Counted from the first letter of the stretch, positions 27,404 through 41,513 are shown. The stretch: DNA of 64,000 bases from Oxalobacter paraformigenes (GCF_000158475.2 NZ_KI392031.1:1291596-1355595); one strand, 5' to 3'. Translations and numbers: made by a program. The notes: generated by a model not told the origin, from the letters alone.

Positions 27404-29002
27404 TTACTCGATACCCTGACTGCCCAGATATTCTTCGTAATTCCCCTTGAAATCGATCATTTCGCCCTCCCTGATTTCAATAATCCGGCTGGCCAGAGAC
27501 GACACGAATTCACGATCATGCGATACAAACAGCAGGGTTCCCGTATATTTTTCCAGCGCGATATTCAACGCTTCGATGGATTCCATATCCATATGGTTGG
27601 TCGGCTCATCCATCAACATCACGTTATGACGGCCCAGCATCAGCTTGCCGTACATCATCCGGCCCTTTTCACCGCCTGACAAAACCTTTGCCTGTTTTTT
27701 GACCTCGTCACCTGAAAAAAGCAATCTTCCCAGAATCGAACGGACAGTCTGGTCGTCGTCCCCTTCCCGCGTGAAACGGGTCATCCATTCCGTCAGATTG
27801 AGATCGTTTTCAAACTCTTCGCCCGAATCCTGCGGCATGTAACCGATATCGGCATGTTCGGCCCATTTGACCGTACCGGAATCCGCTTTCATCTTGCAGA
27901 CCGCATCGCCCAGACAACGCAAAAGCGTCGTTTTACCGGCGCCATTGGCCCCGATAATCGCTACTTTCTCGCCTGCCTCGATCGTGATATCGAGATTGCC
28001 GAATATCCGGCGGTCATAGGATTTGGACAGCTTTTCGGCTTCGACGGCCAGCCGGTGCAATTTTTTGCCCGCTTCAAAACGGATATAGGGATGGACACGG
28101 CTGGAAGGCTTGACGTCTTCGACCTTGATCTTGTCGATCTGGCGGGCGCGGGAAGTCGCCTGTCTGGCCTTGGATTTATTGGCCGAAAACCGGCGGACGA
28201 ATTCCTGCAATTCGGCGATGCGTTCCTTTGCTTTCGCATTGGCGGCCTGTTGCTGCGCCCTGGCCTGTGCAGACGCCAGCATATAATCGTCGTAATTGCC
28301 GGGATAGACTTTCAGGGTTCCATAATCCATGTCGGCAATATGGGTACAGACCTGATTCAGAAAATGCCGGTCATGCGAAATGATGATCATGGTGGAATCG
28401 CGTTCGTTCAATACATTTTCCAGCCAGCGGATAGTATTGATGTCAAGATTGTTCGTCGGCTCATCAAGAAGCAGAATATCCGGATCGGAAAAAAGCGCCT
28501 GCGCCAGCAAAACACGCAATTTCCAGCCCGGCGCCACGGCACTCATCGGGCCGTCGTGAAGTTCCAGAGCGATACCGGCGCCCAGGAGCAACTCGCCCGC
28601 CCGCGCTTCTGCCGTATACCCGTCGTATTCCGCAAACTTCGCTTCCAGTTCGGCCGCTTTCATATAATCATCGTCTGTCGCGTCGGGATTGGCATAAATG
28701 GCATCGCGTTCCGCCATGGTCTGCCACATTTCCGTATGCCCCATCATGACGACATCGAGAACACGCATGTCCTCATAGGCGAACTGGTCCTGTCGCAATT
28801 TGCCGAGGCGTTCGTTCGAATCGAGCGTGACAGTACCGGAAGTCGGTTCCAGATCGCCGCCCAAAATTTTCATGAAAGTGGATTTGCCGGAACCGTTCGC
28901 CCCGATCAGGCCATAACGGTTTCCTTCGCCGAATTTGACGGAAATATTTTCGAACAGCGGCTTCGGGCCGAACTGCATCGTGATATTGGCAGTAGAGAGC
29001 AC
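27404..29002 (-). CDS. ybiT: ABC-F ATPase, YbiT type
   Basis: ABC-F proteins bind the ribosomal E site and help translation; they have no membrane domain. The 532-residue protein has two ABC modules with Walker [10 protein letters not shown] (about 34-42) and GANGAGKTT (about 348-356). The YbiT-specific first signature is [16 protein letters not shown] rather than LSGGQ; the second is LSGGEKGRM. The linker (about 240-320) is rich in Ala, Lys and Arg and includes [20 protein letters not shown]. Length and motifs match E. coli YbiT (530 residues). It lies 36 bp after the ldcA-like gene. Confidence 0.93.
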   Translation of the reverse strand: MLSTANITMQFGPKPLFENISVKFGEGNRYGLIGANGSGKSTFMKILGGDLEPTSGTVTLDSNERLGKLRQDQFAYEDMRVLDVVMMGHTEMWQTMAERDAIYANPDATDDDYMKAAELEAKFAEYDGYTAEARAGELLLGAGIALELHDGPMSAVAPGWKLRVLLAQALFSDPDILLLDEPTNNLDINTIRWLENVLNERDSTMIIISHDRHFLNQVCTHIADMDYGTLKVYPGNYDDYMLASAQARAQQQAANAKAKERIAELQEFVRRFSANKSKARQATSRARQIDKIKVEDVKPSSRVHPYIRFEAGKKLHRLAVEAEKLSKSYDRRIFGNLDITIEAGEKVAIIGANGAGKTTLLRCLGDAVCKMKADSGTVKWAEHADIGYMPQDSGEEFENDLNLTEWMTRFTREGDDDQTVRSILGRLLFSGDEVKKQAKVLSGGEKGRMMYGKLMLGRHNVMLMDEPTNHMDMESIEALNIALEKYTGTLLFVSHDREFVSSLASRIIEIREGEMIDFKGNYEEYLGSQGIE

Positions 29003-29038
29003 GGTTATCCCTTAACGATAGCGGTAAAACCGGATATT

Positions 29039-30172
29039 TTACCAAACCACAGGATAATCGCTCAAATGAAGTTCGGAAGCGCCCTTGCGTGACAACAGGC
29101 GGGCATGTGCCCCGACAGGCAAGGTGACCTTGTCTTTGACATGTCCGAACGGCAAACCTGTCAGAACCGGAATCGTCAGACGCGAGCGCAGCCATGCCAG
29201 CATTGCCTGAAAATCATATCCGTTATCGTAATCGGCTGCCCGGAATTCCGTAAATTGCCCCAGGACAAGCGCTTTCTGTTTTTTCAGGATACCGGCTTCA
29301 TCCAGTTGCAGCAACATCCGTTCAACCCGGTAAGGCTGTTCGTGGATATCTTCCACAAACAGGATTCCGCTCGAAATATCGGGCATCCACGGGGTTCCCG
29401 TCAAATGCGCCAGCATCGTCAGATTGCCGCCCCACAATACCCCTTCGACATCGATATCGGGATTGTCCCGTGAAAGCCATTTCACCGAGCTATCCGGCGA
29501 TATCATGCATTTTTCAAAATGGCCAAGCGTAAATTCACTCAAATCTTGCCGTGTCAGGTCAGGGTGAAGCATCGGGCCGGCAAAACTGGTGCCTCCCTGC
29601 TTCAACAACGCCATTTCGAAAGCCGTAAAATCGCTGTGACCGACAAAGAGTTTCCCGCTTTTCGCCAGACCGGCGAAATCGAGTTCGGGCAAAAGCCGCG
29701 TCGTTCCATACCCTCCCCGCAAGGCCATGACGATCTTCACTTCCGGATTGGATGCCGCCTGTTCAATTTGCGCCGCCCTTTCCTTGTCGGTCGCCGCAAA
29801 ACGCTGGTAACGTTTTTCAGGATGATAATAATTGAAAACCTGATACCCTTGCGATTTCAGGGTTTCGAGTCCACGCTGCAGTTCGGCAGCAGGAATGTAT
29901 CCGCCAGGCGCCACAATGGCAATACCGATTTTTCTTGCGTTCATCACTCTTTTCTGCCTTCCATGCCCTGCCTGCCTGTCTTCCTGTTTTCCCCGAAAGA
30001 GGGAAGAATGTCCTGAAGAAAAACCGGATACACCATTTCCATTGCCGGTACCGGCTTCAGCCGTAAGGCCTGCATTCACAGACGTTTCCGCTTCCGGCTG
30101 GAATGCCCCAACGGCATGTAGCGGAACAATTGCCCATAAAAGCAGCATAACGACAAATTTTTTCATGTTCAT
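29039..30172 (-). CDS. LD-carboxypeptidase (LdcA family), possibly exported form
   Basis: LdcA trims the terminal D-alanine from murein tetrapeptides for recycling. The catalytic domain (from residue 77, MNARKIGIAIVAPGGYIPAA) is about 300 residues, like cytoplasmic E. coli LdcA. It holds the serine in VGHSDFTAFEMALL, a glutamate-bearing VLWGGNLTMLAHLTGTP block, and the histidine in GAHARLL. Upstream in frame, an ATG behind GAGG gives MNMKKFVVMLLLWAIVPLHAVGAF, a convincing signal peptide, then about 55 residues of Gly/Ser-rich linker. If that start is used the enzyme is periplasmic; if the ATG at 29944 is used it is cytoplasmic. Both are shown because sequence alone does not decide. Confidence 0.85.
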   Translation of the reverse strand: MNMKKFVVMLLLWAIVPLHAVGAFQPEAETSVNAGLTAEAGTGNGNGVSGFSSGHSSLFRGKQEDRQAGHGRQKRVMNARKIGIAIVAPGGYIPAAELQRGLETLKSQGYQVFNYYHPEKRYQRFAATDKERAAQIEQAASNPEVKIVMALRGGYGTTRLLPELDFAGLAKSGKLFVGHSDFTAFEMALLKQGGTSFAGPMLHPDLTRQDLSEFTLGHFEKCMISPDSSVKWLSRDNPDIDVEGVLWGGNLTMLAHLTGTPWMPDISSGILFVEDIHEQPYRVERMLLQLDEAGILKKQKALVLGQFTEFRAADYDNGYDFQAMLAWLRSRLTIPVLTGLPFGHVKDKVTLPVGAHARLLSRKGASELHLSDYPVVW

Positions 30173-30269
30173 GGGCCTCAGCCAAAGCGGACGAATCGGA
30201 GAGCCGGTTTACCGATCTTTTCAGCTCCATGGATCCGCTATACCGATTCCCCGCCTGCCGGAATTTCCT

Positions 30270-31173
<904 letters not shown>

Positions 31174-31180
31174 GAAAATA

Positions 31181-31816
31181 TCAGGGTATCTGTAAATATT
31201 TATGTGTTTGCAAGCCGAGCTTCCATTTCGGATTTTTCAAACAGGTATCAATCGCCATTTTAATGTTTCGTTCCCGGTTTTCCCCATCCATCGGCTGAAC
31301 GTAGAAATGCGAAAAAGACAGATCTTCGTAATCGGCCAGATTCTGGCCGGCCTGCGGAATGACGACTTTCAGTTCGTCTCCGCTTTTCACGACAAGTGTC
31401 GAACCGACTTTCGGACTGACACAAACCCAGTCGACCCCTTCCGGAACAGGAATCGTTCCGTTGGTTTCGATGGCAATCTCAAAACCGGCCCGATGCATGA
31501 TACCGATCAGCGGCCTGTCCAGCTGCAAAAGCGGCTCACCGCCGGTAAAGACCACATAACGGTTTTCAGCGTGTTCCCGGGGCCACAGCGAAATAATAAC
31601 CGACGCCAGTTTTTCCGCCTCCGGAAATTTGCCTCCCCGTTCTCCCGACGTTCCGACAAAATCGGTATCGCAAAACCGGCATATGGCCCGGGCACGATCC
31701 TGCTCACGCCCCGACCAGAGATTGCATCCGGAAAAGCGGCAGAAAACAGCCGGGCGACCGGTACGGGCGCCTTCTCCCTGCAAAGTATAAAAAATTTCCT
31801 TGACGCTATAAGCCAA
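31181..31816 (-). CDS. queE: 7-carboxy-7-deazaguanine synthase QueE
   Basis: QueE is a radical-SAM enzyme making 7-carboxy-7-deazaguanine on the queuosine path. The likely start is a TTG (31816) behind GGAG with a 7-bp spacer, giving AYSVKEIFYTLQGEGARTG at the N-terminus; a start at 31885 adds unconserved residues. The product has 211 residues. The iron-sulfur ligands lie in SGCNLW...ICRFC with CX14CX2C spacing, the variant known from Burkholderia QueE. FTGGEPLLQ and IETNGT are the SAM-binding motifs. It is followed by queD and tadA. Confidence 0.94.
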   Translation of the reverse strand: MAYSVKEIFYTLQGEGARTGRPAVFCRFSGCNLWSGREQDRARAICRFCDTDFVGTSGERGGKFPEAEKLASVIISLWPREHAENRYVVFTGGEPLLQLDRPLIGIMHRAGFEIAIETNGTIPVPEGVDWVCVSPKVGSTLVVKSGDELKVVIPQAGQNLADYEDLSFSHFYVQPMDGENRERNIKMAIDTCLKNPKWKLGLQTHKYLQIP

Positions 31817-31914
31817 AACCCAACTCCGGCGACCGAACAGACAAACACAAACGTCTATTTTCTCATCTATTCGGCTTTTCGTCACCGTTTCAGGGGCTTC
31901 TTCCAGTTCTGGCG

Positions 31915-34824
31915 TCAGTACAGTTCCATTTTATGCGTTGCCTGAAGCAATTCTTCAAATTCCTGATCTCCGACCGGCCCGGATATGTAATACCCCTGCA
32001 CACAATCGCAACCGAAAGAAGACAGCATTTTCAACTGCGCCAGCGTCTCCACTCCTTCGGCAATCACGGCAATATCGAGTTTATGCGCCATCAGTGTCAT
32101 CGCTTCACACAGTACCCTGTCTTCTTCGGTAATTGTCAGGTTTTTTACAAACATCTGGTCGATTTTCACATAATCGATATCGAGTTTTTTCAGATAGGCC
32201 AGTGACGAATACCCGGTGCCGAAATCGTCCAGCGCCACTTCCATGCCCGCATCGCGCAAAGCCAGTAACTGGTCCGCGATACTTTCGTCAATTTCCAGCA
32301 GCAGGCCTTCGGTAATTTCAATCACAATGGCTTGCGGAGGAAGCTCCAGACTTTTCAGATGGGCAAACCAGACATCCGTATTGATCCCGCCGTTTTTGAA
32401 CTGGACTGGCGAAATATTGACGCTGACCTGAAAACCGGGAATGTATTTCCTGCACCGTGCTGCCTGCCGTGCCGCTTCCAGAAAAACCCAGTCGCCAAAA
32501 GCCTGTATCAGTCCTGTGTCTTCCGCAAGTGGCACAAAGGAAGCGGGATTGATCACGCCGTGTACAGGATGGTGCCATCGTATCAGCGCTTCGGCGCGAC
32601 AGATTTCCCCGGTTTTCAGATCAACGATCGGCTGAAAAACGGTTTCAAACTGATTGTTTTCCAGCGCCCCATGCAAATCGTTGATCATGTGCATTCTTTG
32701 CTGAACCGCTTCCTGCATTGATTGGGTGAAATAATGGTACCGGTTGCCTCCCATGCTCTTGGCGGCATACATGGCCTGATCGGCATTTTTCATCAGATCG
32801 TGCGTATCGGCGGCATCTTCCGGAAAAAACGTGATGCCGATACTGGCAGAAATATGAACCGGCTGTCCTTCAAGCGTAAACGGTTCCGAAAGCTCGTCAA
32901 GAATATTCTGGGCAACGCGTTCGACATCCCGGAAGTCAGCCAGATCGGTCAAAATAACCGTAAACTCGTCGCCACCCAGCCGCGCGACAGTATCGGTTTC
33001 GCGAACACAACGCGTCAGCCTGTCGCCCGCTTCCTTCAGGAGGGTATCGCCAGCACCATGCCCCAACGTATCGTTGACATCCTTGAAATGATCGAGATCG
33101 AGAAACATCAAAGCGACCGATGCACCCGTTCTCTGCGCCTTGCGCGTTTCGAAAAACAGTCTTTCCGAAAACATCCGTCTGTTCGCCAGGCCGGTAATCT
33201 GATCAAAATTGGCATGGCGCCAGACCGTTTCTTCGGCTTTTTTCTTTTCTGAAATATCTCTTATGATGAACTGGATGAATAGCCGGCCTTCCGCCTCTAT
33301 AACGCGCGAACTGATTTCAACCGGAAAAATACTCCCATTGGCATGTTGGCCGTACGCTTCAAAAATCAGACTCCTTTCCTGTTGCAGTTCACCCCATTTT
33401 TCTTCAAAAGCAAAATCGTCTTTCAGATCGAAAACCGTCCTGATATTTTTTCCTATCAATTCAGACCGTACTTTGCCGAACATTTTTTCCGAGCGATCAT
33501 TCACTTCAATTACCGTTCCGGTCCCGTCCATCAAAATAATGACATCATTGGCAAACTTGCTCAGATAATCATAATGCTGGCGTAACGCCTTCTGTTTCAA
33601 TCCCATTTTCAGCCGCTCCGTTTGATGTTGCATGTGCCGGTGACGCAATATAAAGAAAATCGCCGAACCTGTTGTGACGGTCAGCAAAAAAGCGATCAAA
33701 AGAATATAGCTCCCCATTTGCCGAATATGACCGTATGCTTCCCTTTCATCCAGCTTGATCATCAACGACCAGTCCGAATCGGGTATTTTCTCGATATAGC
33801 CGACGACTCTTTTTCCCCGGTAATCCAGCTCATGAAAAATCCCCTGCCGTGTTTCACTTATTTTCCTGAGCCATTGCTCCCGTCCCGGTTCGTTCAGCTT
33901 CAATGGATAAACGACATGATCCTTGGACGAATTGCGCAAAATCATGATTTCCTCACCTTGTCTGCTGAATAAAAAAGCCTGGGATGTTTTTCCTGTTGTC
34001 GGCCATACTGACAACAGTGGAATCAGCGATTCTGAAGGATCCAGATAATGTAACTGGACGCCGGCTTCCTTTCCTTTCGCCGTTTCTTTCAGGAAAGGAA
34101 TATACATCGTCAAAAGATCAAGCGATTTGCCGTTTATATCGGTCATCTTTTTCAGTGGCCCCATCCAGACCCGTTTGTCTTTCAGTACGCTGGAAAAATC
34201 GTACCGTCCGACAAGCGAAAAAAGCATATTGTTGTGGTGAATGTCCAGACTGGCCATATCGGCTTCAAAAGCGTGCTTTCCATTTACCAGATAATCTGTG
34301 GCCTTCCTGGAATCAAGTGTGTTGCCTGACCAGGAAAAACGCTTTTCCTGATCATTGTTGGCAAGATGAACCTGCCTGCTTCTCCAGTCATTGACATGCT
34401 TTACCTGAAGTTTTGCAATCTGCATCAGACTTCCATCGAAACTTTCAGTCTGATCCTTTGCAAGGAAAGCAAAAACGATACAAGCCATCACGATGATAAT
34501 GGCGGCAGCCGCAAAAAAAAGAGGAAAGTGTTTTCTGATTGTAAAGACCGAAAAACGGATGTTTGCGGCGATTCCCGATCTGGCAGCCGGAAAAAAGCGG
34601 AATGAATAAACGGCGACAATGGAAAACAGCAATACGACAGAAGACGAAAAAAGATACCTTATATAGATTTCAAAATCGACAATTCCATCTATGGAATCGA
34701 AAACAAACAAAACAATCAAAGTACTTACTGACAGGAGAAAACAGCACATCATGCCGCATGTTAAAGAACTGAACGCTTTCCGCCCTTTTTCCTTCACATT
34801 AATATCAGAAATGTAACTCAGCAT
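31915..34824 (-). CDS. Membrane-bound diguanylate cyclase/phosphodiesterase (sensor-PAS-GGDEF-EAL)
   Basis: This 969-residue protein should make and/or break cyclic di-GMP in response to an external signal. Hydrophobic segments lie near 20-45, 55-75 and 97-120. An extracytoplasmic sensor of about 230 residues follows (WRSRQVHLANNDQEKRFSW region), then a membrane segment near 367-388 (ILLIAFLLTVTTGSAIFFIL). A PAS domain comes near 415-510, then GGDEF with an intact RLGGDEF motif near 616 and ALMFLDLDHFKDVND. The EAL domain has intact EALIRWHHP near 743, DDFGTGYSSLAYLK and EGVE. Both active sites look complete, so the net activity cannot be told. It is followed 99 bp later by queE. Confidence 0.93.
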   Translation of the reverse strand: MLSYISDINVKEKGRKAFSSLTCGMMCCFLLSVSTLIVLFVFDSIDGIVDFEIYIRYLFSSSVVLLFSIVAVYSFRFFPAARSGIAANIRFSVFTIRKHFPLFFAAAAIIIVMACIVFAFLAKDQTESFDGSLMQIAKLQVKHVNDWRSRQVHLANNDQEKRFSWSGNTLDSRKATDYLVNGKHAFEADMASLDIHHNNMLFSLVGRYDFSSVLKDKRVWMGPLKKMTDINGKSLDLLTMYIPFLKETAKGKEAGVQLHYLDPSESLIPLLSVWPTTGKTSQAFLFSRQGEEIMILRNSSKDHVVYPLKLNEPGREQWLRKISETRQGIFHELDYRGKRVVGYIEKIPDSDWSLMIKLDEREAYGHIRQMGSYILLIAFLLTVTTGSAIFFILRHRHMQHQTERLKMGLKQKALRQHYDYLSKFANDVIILMDGTGTVIEVNDRSEKMFGKVRSELIGKNIRTVFDLKDDFAFEEKWGELQQERSLIFEAYGQHANGSIFPVEISSRVIEAEGRLFIQFIIRDISEKKKAEETVWRHANFDQITGLANRRMFSERLFFETRKAQRTGASVALMFLDLDHFKDVNDTLGHGAGDTLLKEAGDRLTRCVRETDTVARLGGDEFTVILTDLADFRDVERVAQNILDELSEPFTLEGQPVHISASIGITFFPEDAADTHDLMKNADQAMYAAKSMGGNRYHYFTQSMQEAVQQRMHMINDLHGALENNQFETVFQPIVDLKTGEICRAEALIRWHHPVHGVINPASFVPLAEDTGLIQAFGDWVFLEAARQAARCRKYIPGFQVSVNISPVQFKNGGINTDVWFAHLKSLELPPQAIVIEITEGLLLEIDESIADQLLALRDAGMEVALDDFGTGYSSLAYLKKLDIDYVKIDQMFVKNLTITEEDRVLCEAMTLMAHKLDIAVIAEGVETLAQLKMLSSFGCDCVQGYYISGPVGDQEFEELLQATHKMELY

Positions 34825-34854
34825 CTTTCAGGATTCTTTCTTTCCAATGTAGAG

Positions 34855-35470
34855 AACATGATTCTCTTTGACTAACAGACACTATTGCGAATTCAAGAAG
34901 GCCATTTCAGGAATTTTCCATGTCGCTTTTTCGGTCAACCGGCAAACCAGTCCAAAAAAATTGCCAGAAAAAAAATAATAATTTTTTCGCTGAAACAACT
35001 TTTGATTTAAATCATGAAATATCCAATAAATAAACCATTCGCAATACCCAAACATTAAATTTACAACTTTTTCATTTGAAAATGTGTCTTTTTTTTGATT
35101 AATATTATTTAAAATTATTTCTGTTTGGTTTATTATTATTTTATATAAAAATAAAAAATTTTCCCCTGCTTTTTTAGGCTATTATTTATTATAAAAATGG
35201 CATTAAATTCACCATTTCAAATGAATTCACGAATAGAAACAACTTTTAACAATAATCCTGAAAACGGATTTCCAATTCTTTTTTAATTGTAAAAAATTTA
35301 AGTTTTTTATCGCAAAAAAAAAAAAAAAAAGAAATGGATGAAACTCTTTCAAAAAAACATTCTCACGGGAATAGTTTTCCACACTGTAAAAAAGCACAGT
35401 ATATGTATCAAAAAACTGAAAAAATCTTTCAAAGACTTTACTTTTCCTTTACAAATAAAAACACTTAACA
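34855..35470. other. Very AT-rich intergenic region with an A17 run
   Basis: About 600 bp without any credible gene, far more AT-rich than the rest of the window. It contains stretches made almost only of A and T (around 35085-35160) and a homopolymer of 17 A at 35314-35330. It lies upstream of the GGDEF-EAL gene and downstream of guaA. It may hold the promoter of the former and resembles DNA bound by H-NS-like proteins, but no site can be defined. Confidence 0.7.
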
Positions 35471-35473
35471 ACA

Positions 35474-35503
35474 AAAAACCCCGTCTCGAAAGACGGGGTT
35501 TTT
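35474..35503 (-). terminator. Terminator after guaA
   Basis: A perfect 13-bp GC-core inverted repeat (35474-35486, 35491-35503) with the loop CGAA and T run on the minus strand, 21 bp beyond the guaA stop. Confidence 0.95.
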
Positions 35504-35523
35504 AAAAAATCGGAAAAAACCGC

Positions 35524-37131
35524 TTATTCCCACTCAATTGTGGCGGGCGGTTTTCCTGAAATATCGTAAACCACCCGATTGATGCCGCGCACCTCGTTGA
35601 TGATACGGTTTGAAACCTTTCCAAGCAATTCATGCGGCAAATGCGCCCAATGAGCAGTCATGAAGTCCTGTGTCTGCACGGCGCGCAAGGCAACGACATA
35701 TTCATATGTGCGCCCGTCGCCCATTACGCCTACCGACTTGACTGGCAGAAAAACGGCAAATGCCTGACTGGTCGCATCGTACCAGCTCAACGGCGCTCCT
35801 TTTTCGGATACTGTACCGGACGGTGTTTTCCACAACTCCTCAATAAATATCGCATCCGCTTCTCTTAACAGATCCGCGTATTCTTTCCGGACTTCTCCCA
35901 GAATGCGAACACCCAGTCCGGGCCCGGGAAACGGGTGGCGATACACCATTTCACGAGGCAATCCCAAAGCCAGCCCCAGTTCCCGCACTTCATCCTTGAA
36001 AAGCTCTCTTAACGGTTCCAGCAATTGCAAATTCAGCGTGTCCGGAAGACCGCCGACATTATGGTGGCTCTTGATGGTCTGTCCCTTTTTGCCCTTTCCG
36101 GCACTTTCAATGACATCGGGATAAATCGTTCCCTGCGCCAGCCATTTTGCATTGCTGATTTTTCCCGCTTCGTTCTGGAAAACTTCGACAAACTCCCGCC
36201 CAATGATTTTCCGTTTCTCTTCCGGATCGGTGACATCCGCCAGCTTGCTCATGAACTGTTCCGAGGCATCGACATGAATGACTTTGACGCCCAGATTTTT
36301 TGCGAACATGTCCATGACCGTCTTGCCTTCATTCAGCCGCAAAAGGCCATGATCGACAAAAACGCAGGTCAACTGATCGCCGATAGCCCGATGAATCAGC
36401 GCAGCGGCAACACTGGAATCGACCCCGCCTGACAAGCCGAGAATGACATCGTCTTTTCCTACTTTTTTTCGTATGGATTCAATCGCCTCGGACACATAAT
36501 CCGGCATGTTCCAATCCGCTTTCGCTCCACAGATATCGTGCACGAAACGATTGATAATCGCTTTTCCCTGCACCGTGTGCGTGACTTCCGGGTGGAATTG
36601 CAGGGCGTAAAACCTTCTGGATTCATCGGCCATCCCGGCAATCGGACAGGCATCGTTGGACAACATGATAACAAAGCCCGGCGGGATTTCCGTCACCTTG
36701 TCGCCATGGCTCATCCAGACCTTCAGCAGATTTGTGCCGTCATCCAGAATGGAATCGGCAATCCCCTCCAGCAGTCTGGTGTGATGGCGTGTCCTGACCT
36801 CGGCATAACCGAATTCCCTGACTTTGCCGTTTTCAACTTTCCCCCCCAGCTGCGCCGCCATGGCCTGCATGCCGTAGCAAATCCCCAGAACGGGAACGCC
36901 CAGTTCAAACACGGCTTGCGGAACACGCGGCGTATCGCTTTCTGTCACGCTGTTCTGCCCCCCCGACAGAATCACCCCCTTCAGGGAACCGTCTCTGGCA
37001 TAGTCACGAATAAAATCAGGAGACACATCATAAGGAACGACTTCCGAAAAAACACCCGCTTCCCGCACACGGCGGGCAATCAGCTGGGTGACCTGTGAAC
37101 CGAAATCGAGAATGAGTATTCTGGAATGCAT
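35524..37131 (-). CDS. guaA: GMP synthase (glutamine-hydrolysing)
   Basis: GuaA aminates XMP to GMP using glutamine. The start [20 protein letters not shown] is fixed by homology; an upstream in-frame start at 37290 lies inside guaB. The 535-residue protein has a class I glutamine amidotransferase domain with the nucleophile in [14 protein letters not shown] (about 83). An ATP-pyrophosphatase loop [14 protein letters not shown] follows near 228, and the C-terminal dimer domain ends in KPPATIEWE. It lies 70 bp after guaB, its pathway partner, with a hairpin between them. Confidence 0.98.
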   Translation of the reverse strand: MHSRILILDFGSQVTQLIARRVREAGVFSEVVPYDVSPDFIRDYARDGSLKGVILSGGQNSVTESDTPRVPQAVFELGVPVLGICYGMQAMAAQLGGKVENGKVREFGYAEVRTRHHTRLLEGIADSILDDGTNLLKVWMSHGDKVTEIPPGFVIMLSNDACPIAGMADESRRFYALQFHPEVTHTVQGKAIINRFVHDICGAKADWNMPDYVSEAIESIRKKVGKDDVILGLSGGVDSSVAAALIHRAIGDQLTCVFVDHGLLRLNEGKTVMDMFAKNLGVKVIHVDASEQFMSKLADVTDPEEKRKIIGREFVEVFQNEAGKISNAKWLAQGTIYPDVIESAGKGKKGQTIKSHHNVGGLPDTLNLQLLEPLRELFKDEVRELGLALGLPREMVYRHPFPGPGLGVRILGEVRKEYADLLREADAIFIEELWKTPSGTVSEKGAPLSWYDATSQAFAVFLPVKSVGVMGDGRTYEYVVALRAVQTQDFMTAHWAHLPHELLGKVSNRIINEVRGINRVVYDISGKPPATIEWE

Positions 37132-37168
37132 GGAAAATTCTGGTAAAAACGGATTTTTAAAACGTGAA

Positions 37169-37187
37169 GGGCCGGAAAAACCGGCCC
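37169..37187 (-). other. Hairpin between guaB and guaA
   Basis: GGGCCGG and CCGGCCC pair perfectly around five A (T on the minus strand). On the minus strand no direct T run follows, so it is a poor terminator. It could adjust the guaB/guaA mRNA ratio or mark an mRNA processing site. Confidence 0.5.
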
Positions 37188-37201
37188 TGTCCTGTCTGGT
37201 T

Positions 37202-40169
<2,968 letters not shown>

Positions 40170-40196
40170 ACCGGGCTTGCTGTCGGCAAGCCCGGT
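40170..40196. terminator. Strong hairpin downstream of the dehydrogenase gene
   Basis: A perfect 11-bp GC-rich inverted repeat (40170-40180, 40186-40196) with a 5-nt loop lies 77 bp past the stop of the dehydrogenase gene. Neither side has a clear T run, so termination is plausible but not certain. Confidence 0.5.
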
Positions 40197-40272
40197 ATTG
40201 AAAGAATGAACCACACATTTTCGTCCGGCTGCACAGCGGACAGTTGAATCCGTATTTGGGCACAGCAGGAAA

Positions 40273-41241
40273 CTACAGTTTGTTAACGGGACAACGCGGT
40301 TTTTCTCCCCGGAATCCCCGGACAGCTTCTTCAGCGCAACGCGTCTTGAGGTTCGATTCGGCCTGCACCGAATACCAGGCCATATGCGGGGTGATCACCA
40401 GGTTCGGGGCCGAACGCAGCGGACTGTCCATCGGCAACGGCTCCTTGCCGGTTACGTCAACGCCAGCCCCGGCCAGATGGCCCGACTTCAGGGCAGCCGC
40501 CAGCGCTTCTTCTTCCACCAATCCTCCCCGCGTCACATTGACGAACAAGGCTCCCTGTTTCATTTTGCCAAAACTTTCCGCATTCATCATTCTGGCGTCC
40601 TGCGCATTCAGACTGCAGTGCAGGGAAAGCACATCGGCCCGGCTGATCACATCGGCTTCTGAAGTCAGCTCAATAAATGAACAGTCGGGATCGCCCTTGA
40701 CGTGATCGGTAAAAATGTCAAAGCCGATAACCCGGCAACCCAGAGCATGAACCCGTTTGGCAAACGCAAGACCAATACGGCCCAGTCCGATGATGCCGAC
40801 GGTCATATTGGCAAGATGCTGTATGGGCGCCATTTCCGCATAATTCCACCTGCCCGCTCTGACCTGATCATTGGCCTGGCATATTTTCCGGGTAATCGCC
40901 AGCATCAGCGCCAACGCATGATTGGCCACCTCAGAAGTGCCATAATCGGGAACATTGCACACTTGCACGCCGTGACGGGTAGCGGCTTCAAGATCGACAT
41001 TATCGACGCCGTCCCCGTAACGGACAATCATTTTCAGCCGGGGAAGCGCTGCAAACACCCTTTCGGTAAAAGGAGCGCGCTGATTGCATACGGATACAGC
41101 CCCCTGACAGTTTGCAATCAGATCGTCTTCCGTTTTGCACTGACATAACGTGTAGGGAACCCCGGCCGCTTCAAAAACGGCCTTTTCTTCGTCAATGTTG
41201 GCATGATTACAATCGGTAATAACAATCATGGCCTCAGTCAT
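40273..41241 (-). CDS. D-isomer-specific 2-hydroxyacid dehydrogenase (CtBP/PGDH-like)
   Basis: This NAD-dependent dehydrogenase acts on a D-2-hydroxyacid. The start MTEAMIVITDCNHANIDEEK follows an AGGTG site; an in-frame start at 41289 is less likely. The 322-residue protein has the catalytic-domain RYGDGVDNVDLEAAT and the Rossmann motif TVGIIGLGRIGLAFAKRV (about 147-164). The catalytic triad is in NVTRGGLVEEEAL (Arg), GVDVTGKEPLP (Glu) and ITPHMAWYS (His). The sequence pattern is closer to CtBP-type dehydrogenases than to SerA, and no ACT domain follows. The true substrate is unknown; hydroxypyruvate or glyoxylate are possible guesses only. It is flanked by non-coding DNA on both sides. Confidence 0.88.
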   Translation of the reverse strand: MTEAMIVITDCNHANIDEEKAVFEAAGVPYTLCQCKTEDDLIANCQGAVSVCNQRAPFTERVFAALPRLKMIVRYGDGVDNVDLEAATRHGVQVCNVPDYGTSEVANHALALMLAITRKICQANDQVRAGRWNYAEMAPIQHLANMTVGIIGLGRIGLAFAKRVHALGCRVIGFDIFTDHVKGDPDCSFIELTSEADVISRADVLSLHCSLNAQDARMMNAESFGKMKQGALFVNVTRGGLVEEEALAAALKSGHLAGAGVDVTGKEPLPMDSPLRSAPNLVITPHMAWYSVQAESNLKTRCAEEAVRGFRGEKPRCPVNKL

Positions 41242-41513
41242 AAGGACACCTGTCTTTTCGAGTGAAAAAAATAAGTCAAAGCCTGACATTCACGGGAAGT
41301 ATTATATTCAAAACCCGCAAAAAAGTTGGAAAGCAGCCGGACTGCACCAGTTTGCCGAAAAAGACAGACCCAAGGTGCCGTTCTTTTCCCGTTTTCTCAG
41401 GCGAGGCCGTTTTATCCTGTTGATATTGAAGGGATAAGCCGGTTGTTCTGTGAAAATGTGTCGCATATTCATGTTATGTGACACACTAGTTTCGCACAAG
41501 TTCCTGTTTTTTC

